64,000 nucleotides of DNA from Methylobacter marinus A45. Its GTDB lineage: Bacteria; Pseudomonadota; Gammaproteobacteria; Methylococcales; Methylomonadaceae. Each line of letters begins with the position of its first letter. The stretch's first letter is position 1. The translations under genes were made by a program, and so were the position numbers. The notes under the pieces are model-generated. The model searched no databases, was not told where the DNA came from, and saw only the letters and a program-made list of their open reading frames with translations. The DNA is taken from positions 1,336,616 through 1,400,615 of the forward strand of contig NZ_KB912877.1 of NCBI RefSeq assembly GCF_000383855.1. The letters run 5' to 3'. Below are positions 30,658 through 43,025 of the stretch, in pieces.

Positions 30658-31595
30658 ACGTTTTTTAAATCCGCAAAAATCTTTTTAGTATCAGCCACAT
30701 CTTTTACGATCTGAGCCTTAAGTTCTTCCAATGAGCGGAAGCATATTTCATCCCTGATCTTTCGCTTGAAATGCACTTCCACGTAACGCCCGTAGATTTC
30801 CTTATCAAAATCAAACAAATGCGTTTCCAGTATCACTTTTGAGCCACCATCGAACGTAGGCCGGGTCCCAACATTCGCAACCCCTTCGAACTCCCGGTCG
30901 TCTATGCCGGTCATGGTAACGGCATAGACGCCGACAACCGGAGTGTTTTTTCTAAACATGCGTATATTGGCCGTTGGATAACCCATAGTTCTTCCCCGCT
31001 GGTCACCATGTGCGACCCGTCCGCAAACGGAATAACACCGCCCCAGCAATCTCTCGGCCTCGTCCAGGTCACCGACGCCCAATGCATCCCTGATCAGCGT
31101 GCTGCTGACGCGTAAGCCATCCAACTGGTACGACCCCGTGTCTTCGACTTGAAAACCGAACGCCTCGCCTTTTTCCTTAAGCATGGCAAAATTACCGCGA
31201 CGGGCCTTGCCGAAATGAAAATCATCCCCGACGACCAGATGCCTGACATTCAGTTTCTTTATTAAGATGTCGACAACAAACTGTTCGGCATCCCAATTGG
31301 CAAGGTATTGATTAAATCGCAATATCAGTAAATCATCAACGGGCAGCGTTAAAAACTGCATCACTTTCTCCCGCAAACGCATCAACCTGGATGGGGCGTT
31401 TTTTCCCAGAAAGTATTCCAGCGGCTGCGGCTCAAAAATCATCACAACAACCGGCAGACCTAGATCCCTGCCCCGCGCAGCCAGCTTATTGATCACGGCT
31501 CTATGGCCCAAATGCAAACCGTCAAAATTCCCGATAGTCAGAACACAACCATTTTCAAACGGTTCTAAATGGGATAAACCTCTAATTAAACGCAT
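30654..31595 (-). CDS. ribF: Bifunctional riboflavin kinase / FAD synthetase
   Basis: Converts riboflavin to FMN and FMN to FAD. The N-terminal nucleotidyltransferase domain (about residues 1-180) has the [14 protein letters not shown] motif and the VSSTLIR loop; the C-terminal kinase domain (about 185-310) shows [20 protein letters not shown] and the acidic strand [13 protein letters not shown]. The 313-residue length equals E. coli RibF. Confidence 0.98.
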   Translation of the reverse strand: MRLIRGLSHLEPFENGCVLTIGNFDGLHLGHRAVINKLAARGRDLGLPVVVMIFEPQPLEYFLGKNAPSRLMRLREKVMQFLTLPVDDLLILRFNQYLANWDAEQFVVDILIKKLNVRHLVVGDDFHFGKARRGNFAMLKEKGEAFGFQVEDTGSYQLDGLRVSSTLIRDALGVGDLDEAERLLGRCYSVCGRVAHGDQRGRTMGYPTANIRMFRKNTPVVGVYAVTMTGIDDREFEGVANVGTRPTFDGGSKVILETHLFDFDKEIYGRYVEVHFKRKIRDEICFRSLEELKAQIVKDVADTKKIFADLKNV

Positions 31596-31709
31596 GAATA
31601 TGACAAATCAAAATTCTTTATTCTATCACGTGTAATTTCGCTTGAGCCCAAAACATAAGTCGGGCGCAGCGAATGAATCGCCTGTAAAACTTATAAATTC
31701 GTCAAGTTT

Positions 31710-33263
31710 CTATTCAAGTACGTTACCGCCATGTTCATTGGCTAAATGTTTGATCCTTAAGCCGGTTAACGCTAATACCAGCGCATAAGCAACACAGCCG
31801 ATGACAACCCACATCAACAGATTAACGGTTCGATCCAGCACGCTCCACTGCGTCCATCGACCGGCATCGACAAAATAATACAGCCCGGCCGCCATTACGC
31901 CACTTGCCAACAAAATTCTCAGAAAAAGCAATGACCAGCCCGGTGCCGGTTGATAGACCTTTTCCTTCAGCAATTTGCCAAGCAGCAAATATGCATTTAA
32001 AAAAGCGCTTAACGAGGTCGCCAAAGCCAAACCCGCATGCGCCATGGAAAGCATCAATACTACATTTAAAACAATATTGGCGACAATGGCATATAACCCA
32101 TATCGAACCGGCGTCTTCATTTCTTGTCGCGATGTGAAACCAGGCGCCAGCACTTTAATCAGGATAAATCCCAATAACCCGAGCGAATAAGCCATGAGGC
32201 TCTGTCCGGCCAAATGCACATCGTCAGCACCGAATTCCTTATACTGAAACAGCGTCGACAAGATAGGCTCGGCCAGCACCAGTAACCCAATCGTAGCCGG
32301 CATGCCAATCAATAAAACCAGGCGCAGCCCCCAATCCAGTGAATTTGAAAATGCTTTCGCATCCTGAGCCGCATGATTCCTGGATAAGCTCGGCAAAATG
32401 ACTGTTGCCAGTGCAATCCCGAAAATGCCCAGCGGAAACTCCACCAGACGATCCGAATAATACAGCCAGGAGACGCTGCCGGCGGGTAGAAACGATGCCA
32501 TCAGCGTATCCAGCAGCAAATTGATCTGGGTGACCGAAACCGCCAAAATCGCCGGAAGCATGAGTCCCATCATGCGTTTGACATCGGCATCATTAAAATC
32601 GAGTCTTAATCGCGGAACCAAGCCTAACTGCATTAAGGCCGGTATCTGAAACAACACCTGCACAATGCCCGCTATAAAGACGCCCCAGGCCAATGCAACC
32701 ACTGGCTCGGCCATTAATGGCGCCAGCCATATGGCAGCGGCAATCATACTGATATTCAGCAAGGCCGGCGTCAGGGCCGGAATGGCGAACTTGCCATGCG
32801 CGTTTAAGATACCTCCAGCAAACGCCACTGACGAGATAAAAAACAAATACGGAAAAGTAATTCGTAGCATTTGCACTGCCAATTCATACTGAGTCCCTTT
32901 CCATATAAACCCTGGGGCGAACAAGGTAATAAGCACAGGCGCGACGATCATGCCGAGAATCGTGATCAGCATTAAAACCAGCGTCAGGGTTCCAGCCGTT
33001 CTGTCGACAAATTGTTTTAGCGCCGCCTGACTGCCATGGGCCTTGCAGTCCGCCAGCACAGGCACAAAAGCTTGCGCGAAAGCTCCTTCGGTAAACAGGC
33101 GGCGCAAAAAATTGGGGATCTTAAATGCGACAAAGAACGCATCGGTTGCCAAATCGACACCAAAAAGCCTCGCTATCAGCATATCCCGAACAAATCCCAG
33201 CAAGCGTGAAGTCAGGGTCATACTGCCGACTATGGCAGTTGATTTAAAAAGCTGCCTGCTCAA
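31710..33263 (-). CDS. murJ: Lipid II flippase MurJ
   Basis: MOP-superfamily transporter that flips lipid II across the inner membrane. The 517-residue protein has about 14 membrane helices and the MurJ start [17 protein letters not shown], then [26 protein letters not shown] with the functional Arg and Glu residues. It reads toward ribF with a 114-bp gap that shows no strong terminator, and is divergent from rpsT. Confidence 0.98.
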   Translation of the reverse strand: MSRQLFKSTAIVGSMTLTSRLLGFVRDMLIARLFGVDLATDAFFVAFKIPNFLRRLFTEGAFAQAFVPVLADCKAHGSQAALKQFVDRTAGTLTLVLMLITILGMIVAPVLITLFAPGFIWKGTQYELAVQMLRITFPYLFFISSVAFAGGILNAHGKFAIPALTPALLNISMIAAAIWLAPLMAEPVVALAWGVFIAGIVQVLFQIPALMQLGLVPRLRLDFNDADVKRMMGLMLPAILAVSVTQINLLLDTLMASFLPAGSVSWLYYSDRLVEFPLGIFGIALATVILPSLSRNHAAQDAKAFSNSLDWGLRLVLLIGMPATIGLLVLAEPILSTLFQYKEFGADDVHLAGQSLMAYSLGLLGFILIKVLAPGFTSRQEMKTPVRYGLYAIVANIVLNVVLMLSMAHAGLALATSLSAFLNAYLLLGKLLKEKVYQPAPGWSLLFLRILLASGVMAAGLYYFVDAGRWTQWSVLDRTVNLLMWVVIGCVAYALVLALTGLRIKHLANEHGGNVLE

Positions 33264-33295
33264 TATCTCTCCTTATTATTTGCTGCGCTAAAAAT

Positions 33296-33324
33296 TTGAC
33301 AATAATAACATTTAAAAAGATAAT
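33296..33324 (+). promoter_or_regulatory. Sigma-70 promoter of rpsT
   Basis: TTGACA (33296-33301) matches the -35 consensus fully; after 17 bp comes GATAAT (33319-33324), 5 of 6 to the -10. Start of transcription would fall near 33331, leaving a leader of about 34 nt. Confidence 0.8.
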
Positions 33325-33364
33325 ATGCGGTCTTATTAACTCACATAGCAAGAATCGAGAAATT

Positions 33365-33628
33365 ATGGCTAATACAGCACAAGCTAAAAAGCGTGCGCGA
33401 CAAGCGGAAAAAAGCCGTATTCGCAACGCAGGACAACGCAGCAATTTACGCACATTCGTAAAAAAAGTCATTGCCGCGGTTAACGCCGGCGATAAGGAAA
33501 AAGCGCAAGCCGCCTATAACACTGCCGTGCCCATTATCGATTCAGCAGTAAACAAAGGCCTTATTCATAAAAATAAAGCCGCACGCAGCAAAAGCAGACT
33601 GAATTCAAAAGTAAAATCTATCGCTTAA
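33365..33628 (+). CDS. rpsT: 30S ribosomal protein S20
   Basis: Primary 16S rRNA-binding protein of the small subunit. The true start is ATG 33365 ([17 protein letters not shown]), giving 87 basic residues as in E. coli; the open frame extends upstream only because the leader happens to lack stops. [16 protein letters not shown] near the C-terminus is the conserved family block. Followed by a strong terminator. Confidence 0.98.
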   Translation: MANTAQAKKRARQAEKSRIRNAGQRSNLRTFVKKVIAAVNAGDKEKAQAAYNTAVPIIDSAVNKGLIHKNKAARSKSRLNSKVKSIA

Positions 33629-33649
33629 CCCCAAGCTTTAGTCTTACCT

Positions 33650-33683
33650 AAAAAGGCCGCAACTCCTAGAGTCCGGCCTTTTT
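33650..33683. terminator. Bidirectional terminator between rpsT and proB
   Basis: Perfect 10-bp arms AAAAAGGCCG (33650-33659) and CGGCCTTTTT (33674-33683) enclose a 14-nt loop. The A-run and T-run make it work for both converging genes. Confidence 0.9.
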
Positions 33684-33698
33684 ATTTGCCTGTTTTTT

Positions 33699-35841
<2,143 letters not shown>

Positions 35842-35878
35842 TCATATGCCGCCGCACTTAAAGCCTACCGATAAAAAC

Positions 35879-35915
35879 AAAAAAAGCCCCACTATTAACG
35901 AGCGGAGCTTTTTTT
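35879..35915 (-). terminator. Terminator after rpmA
   Basis: On the minus strand AAAAAAAGCTCC (35915-35904) pairs with GGGGCTTTTTTT (35890-35879) with one mismatch, giving a hairpin ending in a T-run. It lies between rpmA and obgE, so obgE needs read-through or its own promoter in the short gap. Confidence 0.75.
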
Positions 35916-35952
35916 AGACAACCATACTACCGCCATAAGCGGTCCGTAAGTT

Positions 35953-36210
35953 TTACGCAGCAACTACACTGACAAATTTACGGCCTTTAGGACCTTTAAC
36001 CTGAAAAACCACTTTGCCGTCAGCTGTTGCAAACAATGTATGATCTTTTCCGCAACCAACATTGTCACCTGCATGAAAATGTGTTCCACGTTGACGAACG
36101 ATAATATTTCCCGCTGTCACAACCTGTCCGCCGAAACGCTTAACACCCAATCTTTTCGCATTAGAGTCGCGTCCGTTACGCGTACTACCACCAGCTTTCT
36201 TATGAGCCAT
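35953..36210 (-). CDS. rpmA: 50S ribosomal protein L27
   Basis: Large-subunit protein whose N-terminus reaches the peptidyl transferase centre. The 85 residues begin [16 protein letters not shown] and include [17 protein letters not shown] and HAGDNVG, all family hallmarks. There is no N-terminal extension of the kind cleaved in Firmicutes. Follows rplU by 15 bp. Confidence 0.99.
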   Translation of the reverse strand: MAHKKAGGSTRNGRDSNAKRLGVKRFGGQVVTAGNIIVRQRGTHFHAGDNVGCGKDHTLFATADGKVVFQVKGPKGRKFVSVVAA

Positions 36211-36225
36211 CTGTAACCCCTATTA

Positions 36226-36537
36226 TTAAGCAGAAATACCAGTAATCTGGACTTCTGTATAGTATTGACGATGCCCCATTTGTTTCATATGGTGCTTGCG
36301 TCTTCTGAATTTAATAATTTTGACTTTTTTATGCCGACCTTGAGATAAAACGGTCGCAGTCACCTTGCCGCCTTCGATGAAAGGCAGGCCGACTTTAACA
36401 TCACCGCCCGACTGAACCATCAGCACTTTATCGAATTCAATGCTGTCGCCTGTTCCAAGCTCAAGTTTTTCTATTTTTAAGGTCGTACCTTCTTCGACTC
36501 GGTACTGTTTACCACCTGTTTGAATTACCGCATACAT
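36226..36537 (-). CDS. rplU: 50S ribosomal protein L21
   Basis: Large-subunit 23S rRNA-binding protein. Start is ATG 36537-36535 ([14 protein letters not shown]), 103 residues as in E. coli; a TTG six codons upstream is in frame but not conserved. IVKFRRRKH-type block appears as [23 protein letters not shown] sits about 10 bp upstream. First gene of rplU-rpmA. Confidence 0.98.
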   Translation of the reverse strand: MYAVIQTGGKQYRVEEGTTLKIEKLELGTGDSIEFDKVLMVQSGGDVKVGLPFIEGGKVTATVLSQGRHKKVKIIKFRRRKHHMKQMGHRQYYTEVQITGISA

Positions 36538-36583
36538 CTGCGCAAGCTCCATCAAGCATTAATCTGTTTAAAGTGAACAGACA

Positions 36584-36612
36584 ATTTTATTTTTAAAACC
36601 AAGTCAAGTCAA
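36584..36612 (-). promoter_or_regulatory. Sigma-70 promoter of rplU-rpmA
   Basis: On the minus strand TTGACT (36612-36607), a 17-bp spacer and TAAAAT (36589-36584) form a near-consensus promoter about 45 bp before the rplU start. A repeated TTGACT 5 bp downstream gives an alternative register. Confidence 0.75.
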
Positions 36613-36664
36613 ATTTAAATCGACCGACCCATACACATCCGAATAAAATAACACAAGAAAGCTA

Positions 36665-36694
36665 TTGACACCAATATAGTTTATTCAATAGCAT
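36665..36694 (+). promoter_or_regulatory. Candidate promoter of ispB
   Basis: A perfect -35 TTGACA (36665-36670) is followed after 18 bp by TAGCAT (36689-36694), only 4 of 6 to the -10. A separate consensus TATAAT at 36718-36723 lacks a -35. One of these should drive ispB. Confidence 0.4.
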
Positions 36695-36794
36695 GGATGA
36701 TTAACTCTTTATTAAGCTATAATAATCCAACGGCTTTGTATTTCATAGCTAACATCATGAAAGATAACCTAATCCTAGACACGCAGCACTAATA

Positions 36795-37799
36795 ATGGCA
36801 TCACAATCGACAGCGAACGCATCCGCGCCCATTGATTTTAATTCGATCAAGAATTTAACCATCACTGAAGCCAAGGCGGTGGATCAACTCATCATTAACG
36901 AGTTAAGTTCCGATGTTATCCTGATCAACCAGGTCGGCCATTATATTATCGGCAACGGCGGCAAAAGATTGCGTCCGATGCTCTTGCTGCTTGCCGCCAA
37001 AGCCTTGGGCGGCGCCAATAACAATCATCTGGTGCTCGCCGCCGTCATTGAATTCATCCATACCGCCACCTTACTACATGATGACGTGGTTGATGATTCG
37101 GACCGCAGGCGCGGCAAGGAATCCGCCAATGCGGTCTGGGGCAATGCCGCCAGCGTACTGGTCGGCGATTATCTCTACTCCAGCGCATTCGAAATGATGG
37201 TGCGCACCGGCAACATGCGAGTCATGGAAATTCTGTCCAAAACCACGACCGCCATTGCCGAAGGCGAGGTTCTGCAACTCTTGAACTGCAACAATCCGGA
37301 AACCACGGAAGAAAAATACCTTGAAGTCATCGCCAGGAAAACAGCGATTCTGTTCAGTGCCGCAACCCGCCTGGGCGCCGTCCTCTCCAACGCTTCCACG
37401 GAAGTGGAGGAAGGCCTGGCACTGTACGGCCAGCATCTCGGCATTGCTTTCCAGCTCATCGACGACGCCTTGGATTACAAAGCCAATCAGGAAGAATTAG
37501 GCAAAAATCTCGGCGACGACCTGGCCGAAGGCAAGCCGACTTTACCGTTGATTTACGCCATTCAGCACGGCAATGACGAAGAAGCCGGCATCGTGATCAA
37601 TGCCGTTAAAAATGGCGATCGCGATGCTTTCAATGAAGTCTATGCCGTCGTGCAGAGCACTAAAGCGATTGACTATACCGAGCGGCGCGCTGATGAAGAG
37701 GCGCAAAAAGCCATCGATGCGTTAAATGTTCTGCCCGATTCCGAGTACAAAGACGCATTGACCCAGTTGGCTAAATTTTCCGTTCAACGGAATTACTAA
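36795..37799 (+). CDS. ispB: Polyprenyl (octaprenyl-type) diphosphate synthase
   Basis: Trans-prenyltransferase making the long side chain of ubiquinone. The 334-residue protein has the first aspartate-rich motif LLHDDVVDDSDRRRG, the second LIDDALDY, and GGKRLRPMLLLL. Residues just before the first motif (AAVIEFIHTATL) include small side chains, in line with long-chain products; the exact length (C40 or other) cannot be read from sequence. Divergent from rplU, the standard gammaproteobacterial arrangement. Confidence 0.94.
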   Translation: MASQSTANASAPIDFNSIKNLTITEAKAVDQLIINELSSDVILINQVGHYIIGNGGKRLRPMLLLLAAKALGGANNNHLVLAAVIEFIHTATLLHDDVVDDSDRRRGKESANAVWGNAASVLVGDYLYSSAFEMMVRTGNMRVMEILSKTTTAIAEGEVLQLLNCNNPETTEEKYLEVIARKTAILFSAATRLGAVLSNASTEVEEGLALYGQHLGIAFQLIDDALDYKANQEELGKNLGDDLAEGKPTLPLIYAIQHGNDEEAGIVINAVKNGDRDAFNEVYAVVQSTKAIDYTERRADEEAQKAIDALNVLPDSEYKDALTQLAKFSVQRNY

Positions 37800-37821
37800 A
37801 TTTACAGATATTCGCTGAGCT

Positions 37822-37861
37822 GCGCCTGATCACCCTCACAGATCAAGCGCCTGCGTTTTTT
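37822..37861 (+). terminator. Terminator after ispB
   Basis: GCGCCTGATC (37822-37831) and GATCAAGCGC (37841-37850) pair with one C-A mismatch around a 9-nt loop, followed by a T6 run at 37856-37861. It separates ispB from the convergent recD. Confidence 0.7.
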
Positions 37862-37867
37862 CCAGCT

Positions 37868-39511
37868 TTATACCTCTGGTTTGAATTTATCGGCCAGACC
37901 GGTAATGCGCTCGACCCGCCGCCCGACCGTCGCAACAAACACGGCCTCATCAGCGACCAGCTTGACGGTTTTTCTGGCCCGGGTTATGGCCGTGTAAAGC
38001 AATTCCTTTGTCAGCACCGGATTAACCGCATCGGGCAAGGCAATCAGCACCTCCTCGAATTCCGAACCCTGGCTTTTATGTATCGTCATCGCAAATACGG
38101 TTTCGCAATGCGGCACACGTGCAGGCAGATATTTTTTGACGCTGCCGTCGGCCCGCTGAAAAAATACCATCAGTTTGCCGTTCTGATCGTTATCGGGCAG
38201 ACAGAGGCCGATATCGCCATTGTAAAGCTGCAAGGCCGGATTGTTTTGCGTAACCATCACCGGCCGGCCGACATACCAACGCCCGGACACACTGATCAGC
38301 TTTTGCGCAACGAGTGTTTGCTCAACCAGATGATTGATATCGGCGACACTGTTTTTGCCACGCCGGTTGGCGCATAGCACCTGAAAGCGACTGAAGGCGC
38401 GATAGATCTCGTCAAAGGGCGCAGCCGCCCTGATCATCCTCAGATAGTCGGCCTGCTGCCCGGCCACATAATCGATCAGGTCCTGCTCCAGCAGCATTAT
38501 ATTTTTATCTCCGCCCAGCAACATCTGCCAGGCAATATCGGCCTGCTGCCGATTCACGGCGACCGCCAGCTTCTTTATATTCTCATCAAACCGGTGCGAT
38601 TTCTTCAACTCCAGCGTGCAGTCCGGCAAAATCGTCGTCAAATCGGCCAACACGGCCCCCGATTCGACCGAAGCGAGCTGATCCTTGTCGCCAAGCAGAA
38701 TCAGGCCGGCGCCGGGTTTCAAAGCATCGACCAGTTTGCTCATCAGCGCCAGATCGACCATAGACGCCTCATCGACCACGACCAGATCGTGAACCAAGGG
38801 CTTGTCGGCATTATGGCGAAAATACGGCGACGGCGGCATGGCGCCCAGCAGGCGGTGCAGCGTTGTCACTTTTTCCGGGATGAGCTGCTTTATGGAATCT
38901 GCACATGGCAGCGATGCTTTGTTACTGCCTATTGACTCCTGCAGACGCATGGCCGCCTTGCCGGTCGGCGCCGCCAGGGCGATATGCAGCGGCTCTGAGG
39001 CCAGTTCCTGCATCAATGCCAGAATCCTGACCACCGTCGTCGTCTTGCCCGTACCGGGACCGCCGGTAATAATGCTCAATCCCCGCGTAAGCGCCATCCT
39101 GGCGGCCTCTCGTTGCCAGTCGATCTCATCGGATAGTGGCGGAAAATAACGGTCCAACGCGGCCTCAAGCCCTTCTACAGAGGGATTTACCTGTATCATC
39201 GCCTGGATCTGCCTCGCCAAACGACTCTCATAATCCCAATAACGGTGCAGATACAGGCGGTTCTGCTCAAGCACCAGAGGCAACAGCCCGAAAATCTGGC
39301 CTGGTATAGCCGCCAACCCCGAAGCCAGCACCAATGCGCAGTCTTTCTCTGCCAGCTGAATGCAGCTGTGGCCCTGGTTTTGCTCATGGGACAACAGCTT
39401 GACCAGGCTTTCAAACAGCGGCTTTTCCTCGGCGCTGAGATTGCAACGCTGCCCCAGAAAACGGGCAAACGCAACATCCAGCCGGCTATAGACTCTTTCC
39501 TGATCCTGCAT
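37868..39511 (-). CDS. recD: Exodeoxyribonuclease V subunit alpha (RecD)
   Basis: 5'-3' superfamily 1 helicase subunit of RecBCD. The 547-residue protein has Walker A GGPGTGKTTT near residues 150-159, Walker B-type VVDEASMVDL, ALLGDKDQLASVESG-like motif III (LLGDKDQLASVESG), and the C-terminal TIHKSQGSEFEEVLI and YTAITRARK motifs. It follows recB by 1 bp; order recC-recB-recD differs from enterobacteria only by the absence of ptrA between recC and recB. Confidence 0.97.
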   Translation of the reverse strand: MQDQERVYSRLDVAFARFLGQRCNLSAEEKPLFESLVKLLSHEQNQGHSCIQLAEKDCALVLASGLAAIPGQIFGLLPLVLEQNRLYLHRYWDYESRLARQIQAMIQVNPSVEGLEAALDRYFPPLSDEIDWQREAARMALTRGLSIITGGPGTGKTTTVVRILALMQELASEPLHIALAAPTGKAAMRLQESIGSNKASLPCADSIKQLIPEKVTTLHRLLGAMPPSPYFRHNADKPLVHDLVVVDEASMVDLALMSKLVDALKPGAGLILLGDKDQLASVESGAVLADLTTILPDCTLELKKSHRFDENIKKLAVAVNRQQADIAWQMLLGGDKNIMLLEQDLIDYVAGQQADYLRMIRAAAPFDEIYRAFSRFQVLCANRRGKNSVADINHLVEQTLVAQKLISVSGRWYVGRPVMVTQNNPALQLYNGDIGLCLPDNDQNGKLMVFFQRADGSVKKYLPARVPHCETVFAMTIHKSQGSEFEEVLIALPDAVNPVLTKELLYTAITRARKTVKLVADEAVFVATVGRRVERITGLADKFKPEV

Positions 39512-39512
39512 C

Positions 39513-42500
39513 TTATCCTCCGAATAACGCGGCCAATGCTTCGACCTTGGCCAGATCCGGCCGGTCCTGGTAAACCCCGCTCAAGGCCAGATCCTGCTGC
39601 ATGCCACGCACGAACAGGTAGCGCACGCCGCCGAAATGGCGCTCATAGCGGTAATCCGGCAGGCGTTTTTGCAGATAGCGGTGCAACACCACGGTATAAA
39701 TCCAGTATTGCAAGCCGTAGTTATGCTCGCGCATGGCCTGGGCCAGGGTTTCATTTTCATAATCGGCAAGGCTGTTGGTCTTATAATCCATGATGTAATA
39801 AAGGCCGTCATGCTCGCAGACCAGGTCGATAAAACCGGTCAGATAGCCGCACATCTGCTTGCCGCTCAATGGCTGAAAAACCGGCGTATCGAGTAGAATC
39901 CTGTTGATCTGGCTGGCATCGATCAGCCGCATCGCCAGGTAGAACGGCATCTCCTTCAGGCAGCGGCTTTCTTTCAGGTTCATCAGGCGGAAAGACCGAT
40001 CCGTATCGGACAGCGGCGTCATAACAACAGTTTGTAACAACTCGTCAATAAGCTCCGGCGTTTCCAGCCTGAGACCATAGCGCTGACAGGCCTGATTGCG
40101 CAGTTTCGAGATATCCTTGCCCCGGGCCAGGTCGGCAAACGCCACAAGCTCCAGCAGTTCGTGTACGACATTGCCGGTATGCGCGCCGCGCGGCAGCGTC
40201 AGCTTTTCCTGTTCGGGCTCCTGCCGCAGCATCTCGCCGGCCTTGTCTTCGGGCAACTCGGGCGCATCGTGCAGGCTTAAGCTGGATAAGGCCGTGTAGC
40301 TGCTCATCTGCCAGTTCGTGTATAGCGACCGTTTGCGCTTTTTGGGGAGCAGATCGTGCGGCGCCAGCTGGTGCTGATAACTGCCGCTTACCAGGCATGG
40401 CAACTCCAGCAACCGGTATTCAAACGAGTCCGATTGGCATAGCGCCTCGAATATCGCTTGCTGCGCGGCAAAATCGGCATCGCCAAAACCTAGCAGCCAG
40501 GCCATGGCCGAATCATTGGCGGCCTTCTCGCTCCTGACATCGGCCCAGGCGATATAACAGCGCGATTTGGCCCGCGTCACGGCCACGTAAAATACGCGCA
40601 GATCCTCGGCCAACTCTTCGGCCTGCGCCAGCTTCCTGCGACGTTCGAAATCCTTCGAGCCCAGATCGACGATCACCCGGCCGTCGTCATGGCATTTGAT
40701 CAGCTGCTTTTCGCTGTTCAACCGGCCGCTGCGCTGCCACAGATAGGGGCAGAAAATGACCGAGTACTCCAGCCCCTTGGAGCGGTGCATCGTAATGATC
40801 TTGACCGCCTCCTCGTCGCTTTCGAGCCGCAACTGCTGGTCGTCGGCGCTGCTTTTATCCTGCTCGGCCCTGATAACGGCCGCCTGTAGCCAGTCCAGGG
40901 TTTTATTGATGCCCAGATGCTCGTCGACGGCGGCCTGCTGCACCAGCTCGATCAGATGATGCAGATTGGTCAGGCGTCTTTCGGCCATGACCGTGGCGGA
41001 CAGATGCGTCCGGATGCCCTCCTGCGCCAGCAAGTGCTGCATCATGACCATCAGCCCTTTTTGCTGCCAGTCCTGGTAATAGCCCAGAAACCGCGCCATG
41101 CGCGCATCCAGCTCCGTCTCGCTGTTGATCAGCTCGTAAAGCACCCGGCCGTCCAGACCGAACCAGCTCAGGGCCAGCGTCTGTTTCAGCAGGCCGATTT
41201 CGCCCGGATGCGCCACGGCCTGCAGCAACACATACAAATCCAGGGCTTCCTGCGAGGCAAAAACCGACTCGGTGCTGTTCAGTACCGACGGCACGCCCGC
41301 ATTACGCAATGCTGTCTGATAGTCGCGGGCCTGGGTATTGGTCCGCACCAGAATCGCGATATCCCTGGGTTCAAGCTTGCCGGCTACCACATCGTCATTG
41401 ATCTTTCTGGCCAGCGTATAATCGCCGCTCAGCAATTGCAGAATTTCATTGATGACCGCGATTCTGATCTCGTCGGCGGCCTTGCCGGCGCTCCAGTAAC
41501 CTGACTTGGCCTCGCTGGGCGGCAACTGCCACAACACCATCGGCGCGAGCGCGTGGTCGGCCAGACATAACGTCCGCTCAGCCGCCGGAACGGCCGCCTC
41601 GACGGCATTAAACGCCAGATCTTCGAGCAGAAATGCCCGCTCGCGCCTGAACAAGGTATTCACGGCGTCGACCAGCTCGGGATGCGAACGCCAGTTCTTG
41701 CCCAGCGTGAATTGATGCCGGGCCTGTTTTTGCGCCGCCAGATAGGAATAAATATCGGCGCCGCGGAACTTGTAAATCGCCTGTTTGGGATCACCGATCA
41801 GATACAGGTAATGATCAGGTGACGCGAACAGCGACGAGAAGATAAACCACTGGCTCTGATCGGTATCCTGGAACTCGTCGATCAACGCGACTTTAAAGCG
41901 CTGCTGAAGTTCGGCGATCAGCAGCTCGCCTTTGTCGCCGTGCAGGGCGTCCGACAGGCGCGTAATCAGATCGTCGAAGGACATGACGTTCATCTGTTTC
42001 AGCCGCTTGTCCAGTTCCAGGTGCAAGGTTTCCAGCAGGGTCCTGCGCAAGGTCAGGGTGATGACGCCCTGCGCCTCGGCCAGCGCATCGAAAGGCGCCG
42101 TGTCGATCGCCAGCTCGGCCAGATAGGCGGCTTTCTTATCACCCCTTAGCCTGCGGCCGTCCAGCCCTTCCATGAGCCCGTCCTCGGTCAAAACCGTCAG
42201 AGCCTCGGCATCGGGCAGCTGCGCCGTCCTGCCGTACAGCCAATCGCCGAGCGCCTGGATATGCTGTTCAAAGCCATCGCAGTAACTCGGTTTGAACTTG
42301 CCGTCGGCAAAGCGGTTTCTCAGCGATATCGCACAGGCATCCAGCGCGTCCCCGGCCGACGCGGTCAATTGCTTCAATTCGGCCAATTGATTATCCAGAC
42401 AAACGCTTGACGGATAAACGTCAACGTGGGCCGGAATGAAATCGACGCTGGCCAGCAGGTCATGCGGCGTTTTATAGTCCGCGGTCAGTACCGAGACTTC

Positions 42501-43013
42501 CCAGGCGGAACGGTTGTAGATCTGCCGGCGCCAGAAATCATCCGCGCAGGCTTGCTTGATGTCGGCCAGATCGCTGGTCAATTCGGCGTCGAACAACTGC
42601 CCGCTTTCCAGCGCATGCTCTTTCAGGATACGCTGGCAGAAACCGTGGATCGTGAAGATGCCGGCCTGATCGATGTTCAGCAGCGCCAGCTCCAGGCGCT
42701 GCCTGACCAGCTCGGGCTCTATGTCTAAAGCATCCAGCCACGCCGTCACATTGCTGTCCACATCATCGAAACGCCCGTCCAGCACCCGTTTGGCTTCGGC
42801 CAGCCTGGTCCGCACACGGGCTTTGAGCTCTTCGGTCGCCGCTTTGGTAAAAGTCACGACCAGCAACTCTTCGATCTTCATGTCCCGCTCGACGACAAAG
42901 CGCAGCACCAACATGGCGATGGCATAGGTCTTGCCGGTCCCGGCGCTGGCTTCTATCAGATTGACGCCTTTGAGCAGTTCGGTTTGCACCGGATTGAAAT
43001 CATGCATGTTCAT
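39513..43013 (-). CDS. recB: Exodeoxyribonuclease V subunit beta (RecB)
   Basis: 3'-5' helicase and nuclease subunit of RecBCD. The 1166-residue protein has Walker A EASAGTGKTY near residues 21-30, DEFQDTDQSQW (motif II), LIGDPKQAIYKFRGAD, ITMHRSKGLEY and VAVTRAK. The C-terminal nuclease domain holds GFIDLVCEHDGLYYIMDYKTN near residue 1075, with the D...DYK metal-binding residues intact, so nuclease activity is expected. 12 bp separate it from recC. Confidence 0.98.
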   Translation of the reverse strand: MNMHDFNPVQTELLKGVNLIEASAGTGKTYAIAMLVLRFVVERDMKIEELLVVTFTKAATEELKARVRTRLAEAKRVLDGRFDDVDSNVTAWLDALDIEPELVRQRLELALLNIDQAGIFTIHGFCQRILKEHALESGQLFDAELTSDLADIKQACADDFWRRQIYNRSAWEVSVLTADYKTPHDLLASVDFIPAHVDVYPSSVCLDNQLAELKQLTASAGDALDACAISLRNRFADGKFKPSYCDGFEQHIQALGDWLYGRTAQLPDAEALTVLTEDGLMEGLDGRRLRGDKKAAYLAELAIDTAPFDALAEAQGVITLTLRRTLLETLHLELDKRLKQMNVMSFDDLITRLSDALHGDKGELLIAELQQRFKVALIDEFQDTDQSQWFIFSSLFASPDHYLYLIGDPKQAIYKFRGADIYSYLAAQKQARHQFTLGKNWRSHPELVDAVNTLFRRERAFLLEDLAFNAVEAAVPAAERTLCLADHALAPMVLWQLPPSEAKSGYWSAGKAADEIRIAVINEILQLLSGDYTLARKINDDVVAGKLEPRDIAILVRTNTQARDYQTALRNAGVPSVLNSTESVFASQEALDLYVLLQAVAHPGEIGLLKQTLALSWFGLDGRVLYELINSETELDARMARFLGYYQDWQQKGLMVMMQHLLAQEGIRTHLSATVMAERRLTNLHHLIELVQQAAVDEHLGINKTLDWLQAAVIRAEQDKSSADDQQLRLESDEEAVKIITMHRSKGLEYSVIFCPYLWQRSGRLNSEKQLIKCHDDGRVIVDLGSKDFERRRKLAQAEELAEDLRVFYVAVTRAKSRCYIAWADVRSEKAANDSAMAWLLGFGDADFAAQQAIFEALCQSDSFEYRLLELPCLVSGSYQHQLAPHDLLPKKRKRSLYTNWQMSSYTALSSLSLHDAPELPEDKAGEMLRQEPEQEKLTLPRGAHTGNVVHELLELVAFADLARGKDISKLRNQACQRYGLRLETPELIDELLQTVVMTPLSDTDRSFRLMNLKESRCLKEMPFYLAMRLIDASQINRILLDTPVFQPLSGKQMCGYLTGFIDLVCEHDGLYYIMDYKTNSLADYENETLAQAMREHNYGLQYWIYTVVLHRYLQKRLPDYRYERHFGGVRYLFVRGMQQDLALSGVYQDRPDLAKVEALAALFGG

Positions 43014-43025
43014 TGTCCTGAATAA